This document shows positions 5,402 through 5,686 of a stretch of 5,686 bases of DNA, piece by piece. The stretch covers positions 1 through 5,686 of the forward strand of contig JAHJLU010000285.1 of the NCBI GenBank assembly GCA_018821745.1, in the 5' to 3' direction. The notes beneath the pieces are model-generated. The model saw only the letters and a program-made list of their open reading frames with translations, was not told where the DNA came from and did no database searches. This DNA is from Myxococcota bacterium (lineage in GTDB: Bacteria > Myxococcota_A > Polyangia > HGW-17). Positions within the stretch are counted from its first letter, which is position 1; every line of letters starts with the position of its first letter. A program made the translations under genes and the position numbers.

Positions 5402-5686
5402 CGTCATTTCCTTCACCGGCGGGAATCTTTATGGTGACCGTAAATGTGCCCTCCCGGCTGACAGCCTTGAGGGAGGCACTGTTTCCGTATAGCGTGGCGA
5501 GCTGCCTCTTGAGTGTCCTGAGCCCCATCCCTTCGCCGGCGAGGGAACGGGGACGTGTTTCGACAGGGTTGGTCACTTCAACGCGCAGAGCATGTGCCTG
5601 CAACTTGATGTTCACAGTCAGTTCCCCGCCCTTGGCGCAACCTTGTATGCCATGTTTCACCGCATTTTCAACCACGGGGAGCAGCG
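5388..5686 (-). CDS. LytS/AlgZ-type sensor histidine kinase, C-terminal end
   Basis: Only the last 98 or so codons are present; the gene runs off the right edge. This is the ATP-binding (HATPase_c) half of the kinase. The N box reads LLPVVENAVKHGI, as in LytS-type kinases. The glycine-rich lid follows as GEGMGLRTLKRQLATLYG, and the end has GTFTVTIKIPAG. Where many kinases have a DxG motif this one has VTNPVE, a variant I associate with the AlgZ/LytS-like group, so it need not mean loss of activity. The sensor and phospho-acceptor His regions are outside the window, so the signal is unknown. The stop TAA (5390-5388) lies 14 bp inside the response regulator gene, which is the expected partner. 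Confidence 0.9.
   Translation of the reverse strand, partial: LLPVVENAVKHGIQGCAKGGELTVNIKLQAHALRVEVTNPVETRPRSLAGEGMGLRTLKRQLATLYGNSASLKAVSREGTFTVTIKIPAGEGNDDDKK
5409..5413 (-). promoter_or_regulatory. Ribosome binding site deciding the response regulator start
   Basis: AAGGA on the - strand, inside the end of the kinase gene, lies 7 nt before the ATG at 5401-5399 and only 1 nt before the in-frame ATG at 5407. It therefore favours the shorter 250-residue protein. Confidence 0.65.

Noticed and set aside
5402..5416. GTG at 5416 or ATG at 5407 as the response regulator start
   Set aside because: The AAGGA site is inside or too close to these; the ATG at 5401 has a 7-nt spacing and gives the usual short lead into the receiver domain.

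Overview
This window looks like chromosomal DNA from a moderately GC-rich Gram-negative bacterium. An MlaE-type lipid transporter permease and an RND-type periplasmic adaptor both imply an outer membrane. The gene mix and style would fit a deltaproteobacterium of the Geobacter/Desulfuromonas kind, but this is an impression from protein families and not something the sequence proves. There are two convergent blocks, three complete genes plus one gene fragment on the left (+ strand) and two complete genes plus one fragment on the right (- strand). No RNA gene, insertion sequence, CRISPR array or prophage feature was seen.

Left block (1-3125, + strand): the 3' end of purD, then purE, then one long gene whose product joins a TsaC/Sua5-type threonylcarbamoyl-AMP synthase domain to a TrmN6-type tRNA adenine-N6 methyltransferase domain. 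The three overlap end to start (8 bp and 4 bp), so they should be co-transcribed and translationally coupled. An 81-bp gap leads to a MlaE-family permease gene with no ATPase (mlaF) or MCE protein (mlaD) gene beside it.

Convergent gap (3126-3284): no coding potential. Two weak hairpins may help end transcription from either side.

Right block (3285-5686, - strand, read right to left): the 3' end of a LytS/AlgZ-type sensor histidine kinase gene runs off the window. It overlaps by 14 bp a LytTR-family response regulator gene. After a 167-bp gap comes an RND-type membrane fusion protein gene. That gap holds three direct copies of TTCACCGA(A/T). The first two are spaced 21 bp start to start, the spacing known for LytTR-domain operators, and two of the copies also sit in small palindromes. 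The simplest model is that the two-component system senses a signal and switches on the adaptor gene through these repeats. No RND pump or outer-membrane channel gene lies in the window.

The most interesting items are the fusion of two enzymes that both act on tRNA position A37 (with a possible internal start for a free methyltransferase), the candidate LytTR operator with nearby hairpins, and the orphan positions of the mlaE and adaptor genes.
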